A program made the translations under genes and the position numbers. A DNA stretch of 16,787 nucleotides, from NCBI GenBank assembly GCA_013298455.1, contig JAAFHR010000012.1, positions 1-16,787 on the forward strand, read 5' to 3'. Numbering within the stretch: the stretch's first letter is position 1; every line of letters begins with the position of its first letter. This stretch comes from Betaproteobacteria bacterium (GTDB lineage Bacteria > Pseudomonadota > Gammaproteobacteria > Burkholderiales > Casimicrobiaceae). Positions 14,164 through 16,787 of this stretch are shown here, in pieces. A model generated the notes under the pieces. That model was given only the letters and a program-made list of their open reading frames with translations. It was not told where the DNA came from and ran no database searches.

Positions 14164-14579
14164 TGTGTGGGATTTTACGCGGGCGGTCGGCCAAACCGAC
14201 GCCATACGGCGAGGGTGCTTCGCTGAGGCTCAGTGAATTCCTTTGCCGGGTAGCAGAGCACTTTTTTCGACGCTGATTTCGCTGATGGCGCAGATTTGCG
14301 CAGATTATTCAACGCGAGGCGAACGTTGAGCAAAAACAACTTGATTTCAAACTAAACCGAAGGCGACGTACCAAACTCCGCTGCGCGGGCTCGCGAGAAG
14401 TGAAAGTTGATTGGTCGGGCTTGGGATGATGGCCGCTTCGTCCGAACTGGATCACAAAGTGCAAAGATTAATCTGCGTAAATCTGCGACATCAGCGAAAT
14501 CAGCGTCAAAAGAGTCCGCTCGGTTTCGTCACATCGCAGGTCGACGATTTCCCTCCTCGGCACCGCAGCAGTTAGCGCA
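14164..14579. other. 416 bp gap between the GT-methyltransferase gene and lolC
   Basis: No plausible gene. It holds the long inverted repeat described separately. Near lolC there is a short hairpin GTCGG-5-CCGAC (14186-14200) in the lolC leader and a dyad CTGAG-G-CTCAG (14223-14233) that could be an operator. The promoter of the lolCD operon should be here, but I cannot point to a convincing -35/-10 pair. Confidence 0.6.
14269..14507. repeat. 239 bp element with 39-bp inverted terminal repeats
   Basis: Arm 14269-14307 and the reverse complement of arm 14469-14507 agree at 37 of 39 bases, with 161 bp between them. Each arm is itself built from four 9-10 bp units of the form GC(T/A)GATT: two GCTGATT-type units and two GCAGATT-type units. 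Outside the arms a T-rich stretch on the left (14262-14267) loosely mirrors AAAAGAG on the right (14508-14514). No open frame of note is inside. It looks like a dispersed palindromic or MITE-like element; no target-site duplication could be confirmed. Confidence 0.85.
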
Positions 14580-15893
14580 TCAAATCTCGCAAACCCCCGC
14601 CACACGCTGCCCTTTGAGTGCCACCAAATTAGCGTACACGTACAAGATGTTGTGTGTTTTGTGCCATTCGCTCGGGTAATCTTGCCAGATTCGGTTGCCT
14701 TGGAATCGGCAGTGAATGCCGCGCACGAAATTGGCTTGCTCGCGGCGGGTGTAGTACCAAAACGAATTGGGATTCCAAAAGCTCACATGCGTGGGGTCTT
14801 GAAATGCGCCTCGGCCGTCGGTCGATGGAGTTCGCGTGAGCATCCAACCGCCCGGCGCTAACACGCGGTAAAACTCGTTCATCATGCCAACGATGCACTT
14901 GGCCGATTTGCCATCGTTGCCGTGCGTGCAGGTCGAATCGGGGCAGTGATTCATGTGCTCTAAAAAATCGAACGCGCGGATGCAGCCCACCGAATTGTCG
15001 GGATAGGGCAAGCCAAATCGCAAATCGCAATTAACGTCGCCGCCCTCAAGATCCACCGCTAAATAGCCGGGGGTTCGGTTGTGAGCGCCGCCCAAATCGA
15101 GCATCGGTAGGTTATTGTGAGCGCACCACTGAGCGACGATGCCGCCAATGTCTCGCTGCCCCACCTGCTGCATACGCGTCACGATTTCGGCGTTGTGTTG
15201 AATGTAGGTGTTTGCGCCGCCTTCGTGCATTCGATACAAGTAGAGGCATTTTTCGATGTGATGAAACCCACAGCCGGTGAGATACGTTCGTGTGATCAGA
15301 TCATGATCATCGGCCACTCGGTAGCTTGGATCATGACCGCCCGCACGCCAATAGGCATCGCGACTCCACACCCGAACATGATTGGGCGCGTAGTAGATCG
15401 ACACCAGCGCATCCGGTGTGGGAGCAAAGCTTCGCATCGCGAGATACTTTTTGCCGTAGACCTCAGCTTCGTATTGCGACCAACCGTGCTCCAAGTTGTA
15501 GGTGCCGCTCTTGCCATCGGGCAGGAAATTGGCGAAGTCTGAGTAGATGAAACCTGCGCCGGTCGTTTGCGCGGCGTGGATGATTTCTGAGAGACATTCT
15601 GGGGCCAGGATGTCGTCGTGATCGAGTTCAACAAAAAATGCGCCGGTGGCTCGCTCGCAAGCAAATCGTTTGAGCGCGCCCACGCCCATCCGCGCAATCA
15701 TGTCGGGCGCTGGAAAAATTTTGACGCGTGGATCGCGCGTAATTTCGTCGGGAATGATCGCTTTGCCACCTCGGAGCGGATCGTTTGGCACGATCACCCA
15801 CTCCCAATCGCTGTAGGTTTGTGCGAGTAAGCTCGAATAGGCTTCGCTGAGGAATTGGGTGTTGTGCGTTGGGGTGAAAAGGCTGATGAGCAT
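14580..15893 (-). CDS. Glycosyltransferase family 2 fused to a SAM-dependent methyltransferase-like domain
   Basis: A 437-residue two-domain protein. Residues 1-245 are a GT-A fold of family 2: Leu-Phe-Thr-Pro-Thr-His at the N-terminus, the metal-binding Asp91-His-Asp-Asp94, a Trp-Ser-Arg-Asp-Ala-Tyr-Trp-Arg-Ala-Gly-Gly acceptor motif and Asp196-His-Asp198. Residues about 260-437 resemble a class I methyltransferase: Met-Leu-Asp-Leu-Gly-Gly (264-269), Ala-Val-Asp-Leu (279-282), Phe-Leu-Glu-His and Arg-Val-Leu-Ala-Pro-Gly-Gly-Trp. They also carry a Gly-Arg-Gly-Ala-Phe-Gln-Asp-Pro-Thr-His-Val motif near 360. An insert after Leu-Glu-His carries Cys317, Cys322 and Cys333. It probably builds and methylates a surface or secreted glycan, but no other glycan genes are nearby. 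It is not certain that the C-terminal part is catalytic. Confidence 0.88.
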   Translation of the reverse strand: MLISLFTPTHNTQFLSEAYSSLLAQTYSDWEWVIVPNDPLRGGKAIIPDEITRDPRVKIFPAPDMIARMGVGALKRFACERATGAFFVELDHDDILAPECLSEIIHAAQTTGAGFIYSDFANFLPDGKSGTYNLEHGWSQYEAEVYGKKYLAMRSFAPTPDALVSIYYAPNHVRVWSRDAYWRAGGHDPSYRVADDHDLITRTYLTGCGFHHIEKCLYLYRMHEGGANTYIQHNAEIVTRMQQVGQRDIGGIVAQWCAHNNLPMLDLGGAHNRTPGYLAVDLEGGDVNCDLRFGLPYPDNSVGCIRAFDFLEHMNHCPDSTCTHGNDGKSAKCIVGMMNEFYRVLAPGGWMLTRTPSTDGRGAFQDPTHVSFWNPNSFWYYTRREQANFVRGIHCRFQGNRIWQDYPSEWHKTHNILYVYANLVALKGQRVAGVCEI

Positions 15894-16231
15894 GCGAGAG
15901 GTCAGTGTGATGAGGTCGGCGCGCTTTAATAACGCGGGATTAATTTGAGTGTAACGAGCGCACAGTTGTCTAACAGCTTACTTGTTTAATACGTTTATAA
16001 AGAAGGGTTAGGTGTCGTTTTTGGTTATTTTTGAAAATGAGTTGAAATGATTGCTGCACCCAAAAAGTTTGCGATTTAAGCGATAAAGTTGATGGAAGCG
16101 AGGGTTGTTCTGCAGAGACGGTGGTGCGCTCTTTGCTTACTATGCGGGTAGCAAAACAGTGACAGTGACGCGTTGCGCGGGCTCAGATGCCGTCCAACAC
16201 AGCGGTCGCCAGAGAACACAGGAACACCACG
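15894..16231. other. 338 bp divergent intergenic region, AT-rich in the middle
   Basis: It separates the minus-strand GT-methyltransferase from the plus-strand ATP-grasp gene, so it should hold two divergent promoters. About 15940-16080 is clearly AT-rich compared with its surroundings, with TATAAA at 15996-16001 and TTGAAA at 16031 and 16042. I could not pair them with proper spacing. A tandem CAGTGA-CAGTGA lies at 16157-16168. No RNA gene or protein frame is supported here. Confidence 0.55.
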
Positions 16232-16787
16232 ATGCATTCGATCAAAGCGCCCCCTGCTCATCATTTCGATGAGATGTTGTTGTCGCAGACGCAGTCTCAA
16301 TCTCAACCGGGGCAAAGTCAGAGCCAAAGCTCGTCGGCGCAAATATCCGATAAAGAAAAATTTCGCGCGCACTACGCCGATTACGCTGATTGGTTGCAAT
16401 CCTCACCCGAGCAAACCTTGACCCAGCGCCGCGCGCAGGCCGATTTGCTGTTTCGCCGCATCGGTATCACGTTCACTGTGTACGGCGAAGAGGGCGGCAC
16501 CGAGCGCTTGATTCCCTCGGATGTGATCCCCAGAATCATCACCGCCGAGGATTGGGCGTATCTGGAGCGCGGCCTCACGCAACGCGTCACAGCAATCAAC
16601 AAATTTTTGGCGGACATCTATCACGATCAAGCGATTCTGAAAGCGGGTTTGATCCCGCGCGAACAGATCATCGGCAACGCGCAATTTCAAACCAAGATGA
16701 TTGGCGTGAAGGTACCGCACGATACCTACGTGTCGATCACAGGCGTTGACATCGTTCGGAATAACGACGGTAAGTTTTACGTGTTGG
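16232..16787 (+). CDS. Circularly permuted type 2 ATP-grasp protein, N-terminal part (runs off the right edge)
   Basis: The frame opens at ATG 16232, with AGGA eight bases upstream, and stays open to the window end: 185 complete codons. After residue 40 the sequence carries the family pattern: His-Tyr-Ala-Asp-Tyr, then Ala-Asp-Leu-Leu-Phe-Arg-Arg-Ile-Gly-Ile-Thr-Phe, Tyr-Gly-Glu-Glu-Gly-Gly-Thr-Glu-Arg-Leu-Ile-Pro, Asp-Ile-Tyr-His-Asp-Gln and Ile-Thr-Gly-Val-Asp-Ile-Val-Arg. Members are putative peptide or amide ligases, often encoded with an alpha-E domain protein and a transglutaminase-like protease; those genes would be beyond the edge. Residues 18-35 are an unusual low-complexity Ser/Gln stretch placed between the His-His-Phe-Asp-Glu-Met start motif and the conserved body. 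Confidence 0.9.
   Translation, partial: MHSIKAPPAHHFDEMLLSQTQSQSQPGQSQSQSSSAQISDKEKFRAHYADYADWLQSSPEQTLTQRRAQADLLFRRIGITFTVYGEEGGTERLIPSDVIPRIITAEDWAYLERGLTQRVTAINKFLADIYHDQAILKAGLIPREQIIGNAQFQTKMIGVKVPHDTYVSITGVDIVRNNDGKFYVL

Noticed and set aside
14164..14205. ATG at 14205 for lolC
   Set aside because: The added 14 residues are unlike the family, while the ATG at 14163 gives the normal N-terminus.
14269..14507. Inverted repeat as an intrinsic terminator
   Set aside because: The loop of 161 bp is too long and no T-run follows either arm in the direction of transcription.
1..16787. CRISPR arrays, tRNA or rRNA genes, transposases, phage or toxin-antitoxin genes
   Set aside because: No regularly spaced repeat array, no recognisable tRNA or rRNA sequence and no such protein family was seen on either strand. 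This was by eye, so short tRNA-like structures cannot be fully excluded.

Overview
The window reads as a chromosomal segment of a Gram-negative proteobacterium, most likely a betaproteobacterium near Burkholderiales. The reasons are a LolCD lipoprotein-export system (so an outer membrane), a DUF3108 gene close to an RsmB/NOP-type RNA methyltransferase (an order I recall from Burkholderiales), a CrgA-type LysR regulator, and uniformly moderately high GC with dense, often overlapping genes. There are no rRNA or tRNA genes, CRISPR array, transposase or phage genes that I can recognise.

Left region (1-5035): the 3' end of a DUF3108 gene, then a divergent LysR regulator and membrane-anchored alpha/beta hydrolase, then a zinc-ribbon membrane protein (DUF3667) and the RNA methyltransferase. 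The LysR/hydrolase pair sits between two copies of one ~170 bp segment (175-346 and 2581-2750). Each copy holds the end of DUF3108, the intergenic spacer and the first codons of DUF3667. The left copy has a whole DUF3108 tail and an aborted DUF3667 start; the right copy has a DUF3108 scrap and a whole DUF3667. Seven of the eight codon differences in the DUF3108 part are synonymous. This is the signature of a former tandem duplication whose middle was replaced by the LysR/hydrolase pair.

Middle region (5036-11304): a tightly coupled minus-strand signalling operon (2TM membrane protein, LytS-type sensor kinase, LytTR response regulator) joined by two 4-bp ATGA overlaps. The small first protein is homologous to the sensor's own membrane domain. 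Next come a secreted DsrE-like protein divergent from a TauE/SafE (TSUP) exporter, a HAD phosphatase, and a PAS-PAS-GGDEF-EAL cyclic-di-GMP protein with both catalytic motifs intact.

Right region (11287-16787): a minus-strand operon lolC-lolD-EamA transporter with overlapping genes. A 416 bp gap follows, carrying a striking 39-bp inverted repeat (37/39 matching arms, 161 bp apart). Beyond it is a fused glycosyltransferase/methyltransferase gene. The window ends in the 5' part of a circularly permuted ATP-grasp protein with an unusual Ser/Gln-rich N-terminus.

The best candidates for something undescribed are the split-and-duplicated DUF3108/DUF3667 locus, the 239 bp inverted-repeat element, the duplicated 2TM sensor module and the GT-methyltransferase fusion. 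I see no defence or other multi-gene system that is clearly new.
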